This document shows positions 32,729 through 40,924 of a stretch of 64,000 nt of DNA, piece after piece (position 1 is the stretch's first letter; each line of letters starts with the position of its first letter). The notes under the pieces were generated by a model. The model was given only the letters and a program-made list of their open reading frames with translations. It did no database searches and was not told the DNA's origin. The translations under genes were made by a program, and so were the position numbers. Source of the DNA: Pimelobacter simplex (lineage in GTDB: Bacteria; Actinomycetota; Actinomycetes; Propionibacteriales; Nocardioidaceae); contig NZ_CP096276.1 in NCBI RefSeq assembly GCF_024662235.1, positions 3,720,001-3,784,000 of the forward strand, written 5' to 3'.

Positions 32729-32757
32729 ATAGTGGACTAAGTCGATAGACTTTGCAA
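32729..32757 (-). promoter_or_regulatory. promoter and sulfur-type operator of the CDO-rhodanese operon
   Basis: On the minus strand: -35 TTGCAA (32757-32752), 17-bp spacer, -10 CACTAT (32734-32729), then 6 nt to the leader ATG. The spacer carries GTCTATCGACTTA (32750-32738), which also occurs, with the same 3-nt distance to CACTAT, in front of the LysR gene at 47.6 kb. Confidence 0.7.
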
Positions 32758-32785
32758 ACGAGGACCGGATCCCGGCGTGGCGGTC

Positions 32786-32806
32786 AGGCCAGGTCAGGTC
32801 AGGTCA
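32786..32806. repeat. short AGGTC/AGGCC pentamer repeat at the hemQ 3' end
   Basis: About four consecutive pentamers (AGGCC AGGTC AGGTC AGGTC) run up to the hemQ stop codon (TCA at 32804-32806). Replication slippage here could shift the C-terminus; no function is evident. Confidence 0.5.
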
Positions 32807-33535
32807 GGGCAGCGTGGCCAGCAGCGCGGCGACCTCGACCCGGCGGCCGGTGTAGAACGGCACCTCCTCGCGCACGTGGCGGCGGGTCTCCGAGCCGCGC
32901 AGGTGGCGCATCAGGTCGACGATCCGGGTCAGGTCGTCGGCCTCGAAGGCGAGGATCCACTCGTAGTCGCCGAGCGCGAAGCTCGGGACCGTGTTGGCCC
33001 GGACGTCGGGGTACCCGCGGGCCATCTGGCCGTGCTCGGCGAGCAGCCGGCGGCGCTCGGCGTCCTCGAGGAGGTACCACTCGTACGAGCGCACGAAGGG
33101 GTAGACGGCGGCGTAGGCGTGGGCGCGCTCGTCGGCGAGGAAGGCCGGCAGGTGGCTGCGGTTGAACTCGGCCGGGCGGTGCAGCGCCATCTGGGACCAG
33201 ACCGGGGCCAGGCGTGCGCCGAAGGCGGTCCGCCGCAGCCGGTGGTAGGCGTCCTGGAGCTGGTCGCTGGTGGCGGCGTGCCACCAGATCATCAGGTCCG
33301 CGTCGGCGCGGAGGCCGCCGACGTCGTAGAGGCCGCGGACGACGACGTCCTCGGCGGCGAGGTCGGCCAGGAAGGTCTCGAGCTCGGCCGTCTCCTGCTT
33401 GCGGACGACATCGTCGGCGCCGAGCGTCTGCTCGAGCCGGAACACCGACCACATGGTGAAGCGGATGGTGTCGTTGAGCTCGTTGATCTTCGCGGCGTTG
33501 GTCTTGAGGTGCGCCTGCGGGTCCTGGTCCGACAT
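32804..33535 (-). CDS. hemQ: coproheme decarboxylase (HemQ, chlorite-dismutase family)
   Basis: A 243-residue protein of the chlorite-dismutase-like fold, catalysing the last step (coproheme to heme b) of the coproporphyrin-dependent route used by Gram-positives. Hallmarks: '[12 protein letters not shown]', '[23 protein letters not shown]', '[14 protein letters not shown]' and '[19 protein letters not shown]'. The start is ATG 33535, 7 nt from a CACAAT box; the in-frame ATG at 33544 overlaps that box and is unlikely. hemE (51.1 kb) and a HemY-type oxidase (37.3 kb) are in the same window but not adjacent. Confidence 0.92.
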   Translation of the reverse strand: MSDQDPQAHLKTNAAKINELNDTIRFTMWSVFRLEQTLGADDVVRKQETAELETFLADLAAEDVVVRGLYDVGGLRADADLMIWWHAATSDQLQDAYHRLRRTAFGARLAPVWSQMALHRPAEFNRSHLPAFLADERAHAYAAVYPFVRSYEWYLLEDAERRRLLAEHGQMARGYPDVRANTVPSFALGDYEWILAFEADDLTRIVDLMRHLRGSETRRHVREEVPFYTGRRVEVAALLATLP

Positions 33536-33542
33536 GCCTGCC

Positions 33543-33548
33543 ATTGTG
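33543..33548 (-). promoter_or_regulatory. leaderless -10 box for hemQ
   Basis: CACAAT on the minus strand with 7 nt (GGCAGGC) to the ATG at 33535; it decides between two in-frame ATGs. Confidence 0.45.
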
Positions 33549-33559
33549 CCGCCCGGGTC

Positions 33560-34216
33560 CTACCGGCCGTAGCCCGCCTCCCGCGCCTTGACGATGGCGT
33601 CGGCGCGACCCGTGGCGTGGAGCTTGGCGTAGATCGCCGAGACCGTGTTGCGCACGGTCTTGTTGGAGACGTAGAGCTCGCCGGCGATCTCGTCGTTGCT
33701 GCGTCCCGCGGCGATCCGCTGGAGGACGTCGCGCTCGCGCTCGGTGAGCTCGGGGAAGGGTTCGTCCTCGGCGGTGGCGGCGGGGGTGGCGCCGGCGAAG
33801 AGGGCGGCGATGCGGGCGGCGAGGCTGGCACCGAAGACCATGCCGCCGGCCGCGGCGGAGCGGATCGCGTGCTGGACCTCGTCGGCGCCCGCGCCCTTGA
33901 GCAGGTAGCCGCAGGCACCGGCGCGGATCGCGCTGAGGATCGTGTCGTCGTCCTCGTTCATGGTCAGCATGACCACGCGCAGCGCGGGGTCGCGGCCCGT
34001 GAGGAAGCGGGTGGCCTCGATGCCGTCGAGGTGGGGCATCTGGATGTCCATCACGACGAGGTCCGGGGCGGTCTCCTCGACGACGTGCAGGGCCTCGCGG
34101 CCGTCGTCGGCCGAGCCGACGACCTCGATCCCGTCGAGCGCGGTGAGGAGCGCGGTGAGGCCGTCGCGGACGATCTGGTGGTCGTCGACCACGACGACAC
34201 GGATCGGGCTGGTCAT
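33560..34216 (-). CDS. NarL/LuxR-type response regulator
   Basis: A 218-residue regulator. The receiver domain (about 1-122) has D11/D12, phospho-acceptor D57 ('LVVMDIQMP') and K107 in 'YLLKGA'. The LuxR helix-turn-helix is at about 153-215 ('LTERERDVLQRIAAGRSNDEIAGELYVSNKTVRN'). Its ATG overlaps the kinase stop codon (ATGA). A 14-bp palindrome upstream of the neighbouring membrane-protein gene is a reasonable target site. Confidence 0.92.
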   Translation of the reverse strand: MTSPIRVVVVDDHQIVRDGLTALLTALDGIEVVGSADDGREALHVVEETAPDLVVMDIQMPHLDGIEATRFLTGRDPALRVVMLTMNEDDDTILSAIRAGACGYLLKGAGADEVQHAIRSAAAGGMVFGASLAARIAALFAGATPAATAEDEPFPELTERERDVLQRIAAGRSNDEIAGELYVSNKTVRNTVSAIYAKLHATGRADAIVKAREAGYGR

Positions 34217-36273
34217 GCGGGGCTCCTCAGCGGAAGGCGGGCCCGGACGACGGTGCCGCCGTCCGGGGGTGAGCTGATCGTGGTGGTGCCGCCGAGCTCG
34301 GCGGCACGCTCGCGCAGGCTGACCAGGCCGACGCCGGCGGCACGGTCGGCGGAGATGCCGCGGCCGTCGTCGGCGAGCTCGACGACGAGCGTGTCGTCGG
34401 TGACGGCGAGGCCGAGCCGGGCCTGGGAGGCGGCGGCGTGACGGGCGACGTTGGTCAGCGCCTCCCCCACGATCCGGTACGCCGCGACCTCGACCGCGGC
34501 GGGCAGCCGGAGGTCGTCGGGCGCCACCACGTCGAGCGGTACGTCGAGCGACTCGGCCTGCTGGCGCAGCGCACCCACCAGACCACGGTCGTCCAGGGCG
34601 GGCGGACGCAGGTCGTGCACGAGCCGGCGTACGTCGGCCACGACCTCCTGCACCTGGGCGCTCACCGTCTCGACCTGGTCCCGGGCGCGGGCCGGGTCGC
34701 GCTCGACGGTCATCCGGGCGGCCTCGAGCTGGAAGACGATGCCGCTGAGCGCGGGGCCGAGCCCGTCGTGGAGGTCGCGGCGGATCCGGCGGCGCTCCTC
34801 CTCCCGAGCGGTGACGAGCCGCTCGCGGCTGCGCTGGACCTCCTCGGCGAGCTGGCTGGTGCGGGCCGCGGTGGCGGCCTGGCGGACCAGGTCGCCGAGC
34901 AGCTCCTCGTCGCGCACGCTCAGCCGGCTGCGCAGCCCGCGGGCGGGCAGCACGAGGCGGCCGATGGTGACGTCGCGGTAGGTGATCGGGAGGGTGCGCA
35001 CCTGCGCCGGGCGCTCGCCGTACGTCGTGACGAGGCGCTCGCCGTGACCGCGGTCGACCTCGACGCTGACGAAGGGGACGCCGAACGCCGAGGCGACCGC
35101 GCGGGCGACGGCGCTGAGCTGCTCGGTGCTGTCGTCGGTGGTCTCGAGGGTGGAGGCGAGGCCGGCCACGGCGTCGTACCGGTTGCCGCGCTCGCCGAGC
35201 ATCAGCCGTCGTACGGCGGCGGAGAGGCGGCTGCGCAGGGGTCCGTAGAGCAGGACCGCGACGAGCAGCACGACGGTGACGACCTGGGCCTGGGTGAGCG
35301 CGTCGTCGAGGACGAGGGTGAGCAGGCCGAGCACGGCGGCGTCGGCGAGGACGAGGACGGTGACCAGCGCGGCGAGGACGAGGGTGCGGCTGAGCAGGTC
35401 CTGGATCGAGACCAGCTGGGGGCGCACGATGGCGACCGTCATCGCGGCCGGCGGCAGCACGGTGGCGAGGAAGGCGCCGGTGTAGTCGGCGCCCGGGACC
35501 TCGGCGACGACGGTGACGACGATCGAGACGACGATGACCAGGACGCTCCACAGCAGCCAGCGCATCCGGTCGCGCATCAGGCCCTCGGAGCGGCGGTAGC
35601 GCACGACCACGGTGAGCAGCGAGAAGAAGAAGCCGACCACCCCGAGCGTGATGCCGAGCGAGACCAGCTCCGGGCCGTGGCCGGCGAAGGCGTGGATGGT
35701 GGTCGGGTCCTGGTCGACGCCGGGGGGCAGCATCCCGGAGCGCTGCTCGTCCTCGGCGGGGGCGACGATGATCAGCAGCCCGCTGAGACCGAGCACGCCG
35801 ACCGCGCACCAGGAGGCCGGCGTCCAGCGCCCGGGCAGGAAGCGACCGGTCGGGAAGACGAGCAGGAGCACCGCGACCACCGAGGTCAGGTACGACGCGA
35901 AGCGGTCGAGGAACCACAGCATGAACGTCATGCCCGGCCAGGCGTGGTCGGCGGTCAGCCCGGCGTGGACGTAGCTCTGCGAGAAGCCGTCGAGTGCCCA
36001 GAACAGGCCGAAGAGGGCGAGCACCCAGCCGAAGCGCTGCTTGCGGTCGTGGCACAGGATCACCGAGGCGAGGGCGCCGAGCACGACGCCGTCCACGACC
36101 CAGGGCCAGCCCGGGCCGCCGGCGATGTCGACCCCCGGACCGCGGTCGGGGGCGCCCATGTCGATCCACGCGGCGACGGGGAGCAGCACGACGCAGAGGG
36201 CCGGGATGACGAGCACGCCCGCGACCTGGAGGCCGCGGGGGCGCGCGTCGTCGTACCGGGGCTCGGGCTGCAC
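34213..36273 (-). CDS. sensor histidine kinase with multi-pass membrane sensor and GAF-like region
   Basis: A 686-residue kinase. About eight hydrophobic segments lie between residues 15 and 345. A GAF-like region (about 375-465), a coiled linker and 'RRDLHDGLGPALSG' with phospho-acceptor H502 (HisKA_3) follow, then the HATPase domain ('GEALTNVARHA', 'ADDGRGI'). The GTG start at 36273 is 6 nt from a CACAAT box and gives a plausible short cytoplasmic N-terminus; a longer frame upstream is out of context. It is translationally coupled to the response regulator. The stimulus is unknown. Confidence 0.9.
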   Translation of the reverse strand: MQPEPRYDDARPRGLQVAGVLVIPALCVVLLPVAAWIDMGAPDRGPGVDIAGGPGWPWVVDGVVLGALASVILCHDRKQRFGWVLALFGLFWALDGFSQSYVHAGLTADHAWPGMTFMLWFLDRFASYLTSVVAVLLLVFPTGRFLPGRWTPASWCAVGVLGLSGLLIIVAPAEDEQRSGMLPPGVDQDPTTIHAFAGHGPELVSLGITLGVVGFFFSLLTVVVRYRRSEGLMRDRMRWLLWSVLVIVVSIVVTVVAEVPGADYTGAFLATVLPPAAMTVAIVRPQLVSIQDLLSRTLVLAALVTVLVLADAAVLGLLTLVLDDALTQAQVVTVVLLVAVLLYGPLRSRLSAAVRRLMLGERGNRYDAVAGLASTLETTDDSTEQLSAVARAVASAFGVPFVSVEVDRGHGERLVTTYGERPAQVRTLPITYRDVTIGRLVLPARGLRSRLSVRDEELLGDLVRQAATAARTSQLAEEVQRSRERLVTAREEERRRIRRDLHDGLGPALSGIVFQLEAARMTVERDPARARDQVETVSAQVQEVVADVRRLVHDLRPPALDDRGLVGALRQQAESLDVPLDVVAPDDLRLPAAVEVAAYRIVGEALTNVARHAAASQARLGLAVTDDTLVVELADDGRGISADRAAGVGLVSLRERAAELGGTTTISSPPDGGTVVRARLPLRSPA

Positions 36274-36279
36274 CGGCAC

Positions 36280-36285
36280 ATTGTG
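36280..36285 (-). promoter_or_regulatory. leaderless -10 box for the second histidine kinase gene
   Basis: CACAAT on the minus strand, 6 nt before the GTG at 36273. Confidence 0.45.
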
Positions 36286-36335
36286 CCGCCGGTCCGGCCC
36301 CCCACAGGCCGGACCGGCGGATTTCCTCACTCGGC

Positions 36336-37049
36336 TCACGCGCGGCCGCGGTAGGCCTTGTCCCCGGCCAGGAAGCCGAGCGCGATCACGATGAGGCCGA
36401 GCGGACCGGTCATCCCGGCCATGTACTGCAGCGGCGAGATGCCGAGCAGGAGGGTGAGGCCGCCGCCGAGCAGGCCGACCAGCCCCATCCAGCGCGGGAC
36501 GCCGCCCCGGCGCGCGGCCGCGAACAGCGTGATCCCGGACAGCCCGAGCAGCCCCCAGCACCACGGGATGGTGCCGAGCCAGTGGTTGAACATCGCGGCG
36601 TTCTCGGGGGCGACGATGCCCGGCTCGCTCGCGGCGAAGATGAACTCGGTGTCGAGCCCCGACCCGACGACCAGCATGATCGCGGTGACGAGGACGCCGG
36701 AGAACGCAACGAGCGGCAGCACGCTGTCCGCCCCCGTCGTCGCCCGCAGCCGGCGGAACAGCCCCGCCGCGAAGATGATCATGAGCACCGCGCCGACCAT
36801 CGCGAACAGGTGGAAGGCGACCATCTGCGGCACCTGGTCACCGAGCTTGTCGGCGATCGCCGGGGCGTCGCCCTGGAGCTTCTCGTCGTACACGGCGTCG
36901 ACCATGGAGGTCGACACGACGACACCGAGGCCGGCGATCCCGGCGCCGAGCCCGGCCAGCGCCCACCGCGTCGGCGGGGAGGTGGCCGGCCGGTCGCCCG
37001 GTTCTGCGCGGTCGAGGGCGGTCGGGGGAACATGCGTCTGTGCGGTCAT
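36336..37049 (-). CDS. multi-pass membrane protein of unknown function
   Basis: A 237-residue protein with about six transmembrane segments ('WALAGLGAGIAGLGVVVST', 'MVAFHLFAMVGAVLMIIFAAGLF', 'VLPLVAFSGVLVTAIMLVVGSG', and three more after residue 150). It resembles uncharacterised DUF4386-like actinobacterial proteins but I cannot assign the family firmly. It lies upstream of the two-component pair on the same strand (62 bp to the kinase start). A hairpin/palindrome sits 10 nt before its ATG, which suggests it is a regulated target of the pair. Confidence 0.7.
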   Translation of the reverse strand: MTAQTHVPPTALDRAEPGDRPATSPPTRWALAGLGAGIAGLGVVVSTSMVDAVYDEKLQGDAPAIADKLGDQVPQMVAFHLFAMVGAVLMIIFAAGLFRRLRATTGADSVLPLVAFSGVLVTAIMLVVGSGLDTEFIFAASEPGIVAPENAAMFNHWLGTIPWCWGLLGLSGITLFAAARRGGVPRWMGLVGLLGGGLTLLLGISPLQYMAGMTGPLGLIVIALGFLAGDKAYRGRA

Positions 37050-37058
37050 GGGAGCACC

Positions 37059-37100
37059 GTGCCGGGCCGGTTGTCCCGCGGGACAGGGACAACCCGGCAC
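37059..37100. promoter_or_regulatory. hairpin with central 14-bp palindrome upstream of the membrane-protein gene
   Basis: Outer stem GTGCCG/CGGCAC (37059-37064 / 37095-37100) and inner 9-bp stem GGTTGTCCC/GGGACAACC (37069-37077 / 37086-37094). Inside lies the perfect palindrome TGTCCCGCGGGACA (37072-37085). It is close enough to the ATG at 37049 to be in the leader or core promoter. It reads as a dimeric regulator site; the adjacent NarL-type regulator is the first candidate. Confidence 0.6.
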
Positions 37101-37112
37101 ACCTCCCAGGAC

Positions 37113-37244
37113 CGCCGAAGGAGCACGTTCCGGCGGCCGAAGTCGCACAGTTGGCCCCCCGAAGTCGCACGGTTGGCCCGCCGAGGTCGCGGGGTTCAGG
37201 CGCCGAGAGCGCAGGGTTCACCCCTCGAGGACGCAGGGTGGGTG
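37113..37244. repeat. six imperfect 22-bp tandem repeats upstream of cgoX/hemY
   Basis: Units start at 37113, 37135, 37157, 37179, 37201 and 37223 with exact 22-bp spacing. Each shows the pattern cgCCGAaGtCGCAcgGTTggc with drift; units 2 and 3 (37135 and 37157) are closest. The array ends 18 bp before the GTG at 37263. Two helical turns per unit would put any bound protein on one DNA face. Confidence 0.8.
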
Positions 37245-37262
37245 CTCTGGCAGGCTGGACCC

Positions 37263-38615
37263 GTGAGCCGAGCGGTGGTCGTGGGTGCCGGGATCGCGGG
37301 TCTGACGGCGGCGCGGGATCTCGCCGCCGCGGGGCACGACGTACTCGTGCTGGAGGCGACCGACCGGGCCGGGGGCAAGCTGCGCTCCGCGGAGGTCGCG
37401 GGGGCGACGGTCGACGTCGGTGCCGAGGCGATGCTGTACCGGCGTCCCGAGGGGATCGCGCTGGCGGATGCGCTGGGCCTCCCGCTGGTCCACCCGACGG
37501 CGGCGAGCTCGCGGGTGTGGACCCGCGAGGCACTGCGCCGGCTGCCGCGCACGGTGATGGGCGCGCCGGTCGACCTCGACGAGCTGGCGGCGTCCGGGAT
37601 CCTCTCGGCCGAGGGCATGAGTCGCGCTTCGGACCAGCAACTGCCGCACTTCGTCCCAGGGGGTGACATCGCGGTCGGCGACCTCGTCGCCCAGAGGTAC
37701 GGCGACGAGGTGGTCGATCGTCTCGTCGAGCCCCTCCTCGGCGGTGTGTACGCCGGCCAGGCCCGCCGCATCTCCACCCGCTCCGCCGCGCCCCAGCTCC
37801 TCGACCTCCTCGTCCGCGACGAGGTCGTGCTGCCACCGCCGCCGGCCGAGGCGCCGCCCGTGTTCGCCGCCGTCGACGGCGGGATGTGGCGGCTGCCCGC
37901 CGCGCTCGCCGAGGACGTGGCCGGGCGGCCCGGCTGCGCGATCCGGTACGACGCCCCGGTGACCGCGATCCGCCGTACCGGCGCGGGTTTCGTGGTCGCC
38001 ACCCCCGGCGGCGACGAGGCCGCCGACCTGCTCGTGCTGGCCACGCCCGCCGCGCCGACCGCCCGGCTGCTCGGTGACATCGCGCCCGCCGCGGCGGAGG
38101 AGCTGGCGGCGATCGAGTACGCGTCGGTCGCGCTCGCGACGTTCGCCTTCCGCGCCGACGACCCCGCGGTGGCGGAGGCGCTCGACGTCGGGGCTTCCGG
38201 CTTCCTGGTGCCGCCGGTCGACGGGCGCCGGGTCAAGGCGGCGACGTTCTCGTTCGCCAAGTGGGAGTGGGTACGCCGGACCGGCGCCGGGCTGCTGGTG
38301 CTGCGCACCTCGCTGGGGCGCTACGGCGAGGCCGACGTCCTGCAGGTGCCCGACGCCGAGCTCGTCGCGGCCTCGCGCGCCGACCTCGCGGCGGCGACCG
38401 GGCTGCCGCTCGCCGTACCGGCGGAGGACGTCGTGGTGCAGCGCTGGGGCGGCGGACTGCCGCAGTACTGGGTCGGTCACGCCGACCGCGTCGCCCGGAT
38501 CCGTACGGCGGTCGCCGCCGTCCCGGGGCTCGCCGTGTGCGGCGCTGCGTACGACGGCGTCGGCATCCCGGCCACCATCGCCTCGGCCCGCGCGGCCGCG
38601 GCTCTGCTGCCGTAG
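37263..38615 (+). CDS. hemY: protoporphyrinogen/coproporphyrinogen III oxidase (HemY/CgoX type)
   Basis: A 450-residue FAD amine-oxidase-fold protein: dinucleotide-binding 'AVVVGAGIAGLTAARDLAAAGHDVLVLEATDRAGGKLRS', 'DVGAEAMLYRRPEG', 'RLVEPLLGGVYAGQA' and a C-terminal 'VCGAAYDGVGIPATIASARAAA', all typical of HemY. Because HemQ is present in the window, the likely substrate is coproporphyrinogen III (CgoX activity) rather than protoporphyrinogen IX. The start GTG 37263 lies just downstream of the 22-bp repeat array; no good ribosome-binding site is seen. Confidence 0.9.
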   Translation: MSRAVVVGAGIAGLTAARDLAAAGHDVLVLEATDRAGGKLRSAEVAGATVDVGAEAMLYRRPEGIALADALGLPLVHPTAASSRVWTREALRRLPRTVMGAPVDLDELAASGILSAEGMSRASDQQLPHFVPGGDIAVGDLVAQRYGDEVVDRLVEPLLGGVYAGQARRISTRSAAPQLLDLLVRDEVVLPPPPAEAPPVFAAVDGGMWRLPAALAEDVAGRPGCAIRYDAPVTAIRRTGAGFVVATPGGDEAADLLVLATPAAPTARLLGDIAPAAAEELAAIEYASVALATFAFRADDPAVAEALDVGASGFLVPPVDGRRVKAATFSFAKWEWVRRTGAGLLVLRTSLGRYGEADVLQVPDAELVAASRADLAAATGLPLAVPAEDVVVQRWGGGLPQYWVGHADRVARIRTAVAAVPGLAVCGAAYDGVGIPATIASARAAAALLP

Positions 38616-38649
38616 GGAACCGCACCACCGGCGGGCGCGTCGGACCCGC

Positions 38650-39651
38650 ATGAAGCAGACCCGCTCCCGACTGACCCTCGCCCTCGCCGGTGCGGCCGCC
38701 GTGGTCTCGCTGGCCGCCTGCGCCGGTTCCGGCGGCGACTCCGACAGCGCCGACGCCGACGGGTCCAGCGGCGGCCGCGCCGCCGTCGCCGCGACCCGGG
38801 ACGCGCCGGAGGCCGGCGACCTGGGCACGCTGAGCAAGCAGGAGTCCGCCGCCGACGCCGATCCGGCGGCCGGCGCCCCCGCGAGCCCCGGTCAGCAGGA
38901 CGAAGCCACGACGCCCGCGGTGATCTCGACCGGCACCGTGTCCCTGGAGGACAAGGACGTCGCGCGGACCCGGCTGGAGGTCCGCAAGATCGTCGACCGC
39001 TTCCGCGGCTCGGTGAGCGAGCAGGAGACGGTGACCGGCGACAAGGGCGAGGTCGCCTCGGCGCGGCTGGTGCTGCGGGTCCCGGCGGCCCAGTTCGACG
39101 AGGTGGTCACCGCGCTCGAGGACGTCGCGACGCTGACCGACTCGAGCACGAGCTCGGAGGACGTGACCGGCGAGGTCGTCGACGTCGAGGCGCGGATCCG
39201 CGCGCAGCGCAAGAGCGTCGAGCGGATCGAGACGCTCCTGGCCCGCGCCGAGACGATCGAGCAGGTGGTCGCGGTCGAGACCCAGCTGGCCCGCCGCCAG
39301 GCCGACCTCGACGCCCTGGTGTCGCGGCAGAAGTGGCTGGCGGACCAGACCGGGATGTCGACGGTGAGCGTCTACATCCAGCAGCCGGCGCAGAAGGACG
39401 ACGACGGCGACGACGACAAGGGCGGCTTCCTCGGCGGCCTGGAGCGCGGCTGGGACGCCTTCGTCGACGGGCTCGGCGGCGCCGCCCTGGTGCTCGGGTT
39501 CGCGCTCCCCTGGCTCATCGTGCTCGCGCTGCTGGGCGCTCCGCTGGCGTGGGCACTGCGGCGGCGTGCCGGCCGCCGGCCGGCCGGACCGACGGCCCCG
39601 ACGGACCCGACGCCCCCGCCGACGAGCCCTCCCGCGGCGGCGACACCGTGA
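38650..39651 (+). CDS. DUF4349 lipoprotein
   Basis: A 333-residue protein with lipobox 'SLAAC' (C24), an acidic/Gly-Ser spacer to about 90, and a DUF4349 domain with coiled-coil character ('VISTGTVSLEDKDVARTRLEVRKIVDRFRGSVSEQE', 'ETIEQVVAVETQLARRQADLDALVSRQKWLADQT'). One transmembrane helix (about 275-297) and a Pro/Thr-rich cytoplasmic tail follow. The last 137 bp are also read on the other strand as the tail of the MFS gene. Confidence 0.85.
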   Translation: MKQTRSRLTLALAGAAAVVSLAACAGSGGDSDSADADGSSGGRAAVAATRDAPEAGDLGTLSKQESAADADPAAGAPASPGQQDEATTPAVISTGTVSLEDKDVARTRLEVRKIVDRFRGSVSEQETVTGDKGEVASARLVLRVPAAQFDEVVTALEDVATLTDSSTSSEDVTGEVVDVEARIRAQRKSVERIETLLARAETIEQVVAVETQLARRQADLDALVSRQKWLADQTGMSTVSVYIQQPAQKDDDGDDDKGGFLGGLERGWDAFVDGLGGAALVLGFALPWLIVLALLGAPLAWALRRRAGRRPAGPTAPTDPTPPPTSPPAAATP

Positions 39652-40924
39652 GGTCCCGGGCGCGGGTCTCGGGCAGCAGCGCCATGCAGGTCAGGCTGAG
39701 CAGCGCGACCGCGACGTTGTAGCCGGCGACGAGCCACAACGAGTCCCCACCGAGGGTGACGAGCCAGGCCGCGATGAGCGGGGTCAGTCCGGACGCCACG
39801 ACGCCGGAGAGCTGGTAGAGCGCGCTCAGCGCCGAGTAGCGGTAGCGGGTGTCGAAGAGCTCGCTCCAGAACGCGGCGAGCGGACCGTAGACGGTGCCGT
39901 AGACCAGGCCCAACCCGCCGATGAAGGCCGCGCTGACGGCGAGACCGCCGCCCGACTGCACGGCGGCCGCGACCGGGAACGCCAGGGCCAGCCCCAGCAG
40001 GGCGCCGATCCGGTAGACGGGCTTGCGGCCGAACCGGTCGCTCAGCGCCCCGGACACCAGCGTCAGCACGACGCCGAGCACCGCACCGACCATGATCGCG
40101 TTGAGCACGAGCGACTTCGCGACGCCGACGGTGTTGACGGCGTACGCCAGCAGGAACACCGAGTAGAGGTTGAACGTGAAGCCCTCGACGAAGCGGGTGC
40201 CCATGCCGAGCAGCAGCGTGCGCGGCTGGTTGCGGAACAGCTCGCGCACCGGCATCGCGCTGACCTCCTTGCGCTGCTGCACCTCGCGGAAGGCGGGGGT
40301 CTCCATCACCGACAGCCGGATCCAGGCCCCGATCGCGAGCAGCACGATGCTCAGCAGGAAGCACACCCGCCAGCCCCACGCGAGGAACTGCTCCTCGGGC
40401 AGTCGGCTGGCCAGCGCGAACGCGCCGGACGCGAGGAACAGCCCGCCCGGGACGCCGATGTGCGCGAAGCTGCCGAAGAAGCCCCGTCGCTCCGGCGGCG
40501 CGAACTCGACGGCGAGGAGCACGGCGCCGCCGTACTCGCCGCCGACGCCGATGCCCTGGAGGATCCGCAGCACGACGAGCAGGATCGGCGCGAGCACCCC
40601 GATGCTGTCGTACGACGGCAGCAGGCCGATGAGTGCGGTCCCGGCGCCCATGATGCCGAGGGTCCAGATCAGCATCGCCTTGCGGCCGATCCGGTCACCG
40701 AAGTGGCCGAAGACCAGCCCGCCCACCGGGCGGGCGAGGAAGCCCACGGCGAAGGTGCCGAAGGCCGCGAAGGTCGCCGCGGTGCCGCTGAGGCCGTTGA
40801 AGTAGAGCTTGTCGAAGACCAGTCCCGCGGCGGTGCCGTAGAGGAAGAAGTCGTACCACTCGATCGTCGCTCCGACCGCGGCCGCGAGCGCGACCCGGCG
40901 CGGGGAGGGTCCCGCCGCGCTCAC
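39515..40924 (-). CDS. MFS transporter, metabolite:H+ symporter (MHS) family
   Basis: A 469-residue protein with 12 predicted helices. MHS signatures: 'ATIEWYDFFLYGTAAGLVF', 'GFLARPVGGLVFGHFGDRIGRKAML', 'RILQGIGVGGEYGGAVLLAVEFAPPERRG'. Relatives import organic acids such as dicarboxylates, shikimate or benzoate; a sulfonate-type anion would suit its operon neighbours. The GTG start overlaps the FMN reductase stop (GTGA). The last ~40 residues, Ala/Pro/Gly-rich, overlap the DUF4349 gene tail-to-tail, so the true end could be shorter in function. Confidence 0.88.
   Translation of the reverse strand: MSAAGPSPRRVALAAAVGATIEWYDFFLYGTAAGLVFDKLYFNGLSGTAATFAAFGTFAVGFLARPVGGLVFGHFGDRIGRKAMLIWTLGIMGAGTALIGLLPSYDSIGVLAPILLVVLRILQGIGVGGEYGGAVLLAVEFAPPERRGFFGSFAHIGVPGGLFLASGAFALASRLPEEQFLAWGWRVCFLLSIVLLAIGAWIRLSVMETPAFREVQQRKEVSAMPVRELFRNQPRTLLLGMGTRFVEGFTFNLYSVFLLAYAVNTVGVAKSLVLNAIMVGAVLGVVLTLVSGALSDRFGRKPVYRIGALLGLALAFPVAAAVQSGGGLAVSAAFIGGLGLVYGTVYGPLAAFWSELFDTRYRYSALSALYQLSGVVASGLTPLIAAWLVTLGGDSLWLVAGYNVAVALLSLTCMALLPETRARDLTVSPPREGSSAGASGPSGPSVRPAGGRHAAAVPTPAERPAARAR

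Noticed and set aside
34438..36354. 638-codon plus-strand open frame opposite the second histidine kinase
   Set aside because: Low-complexity shadow frame (strings of Asp, Glu, Gly, Arg); kinase and regulator motifs occupy the minus strand.
37113..37244. CRISPR array
   Set aside because: Units are contiguous 22-mers without spacers, they are degenerate, and no cas genes are present.
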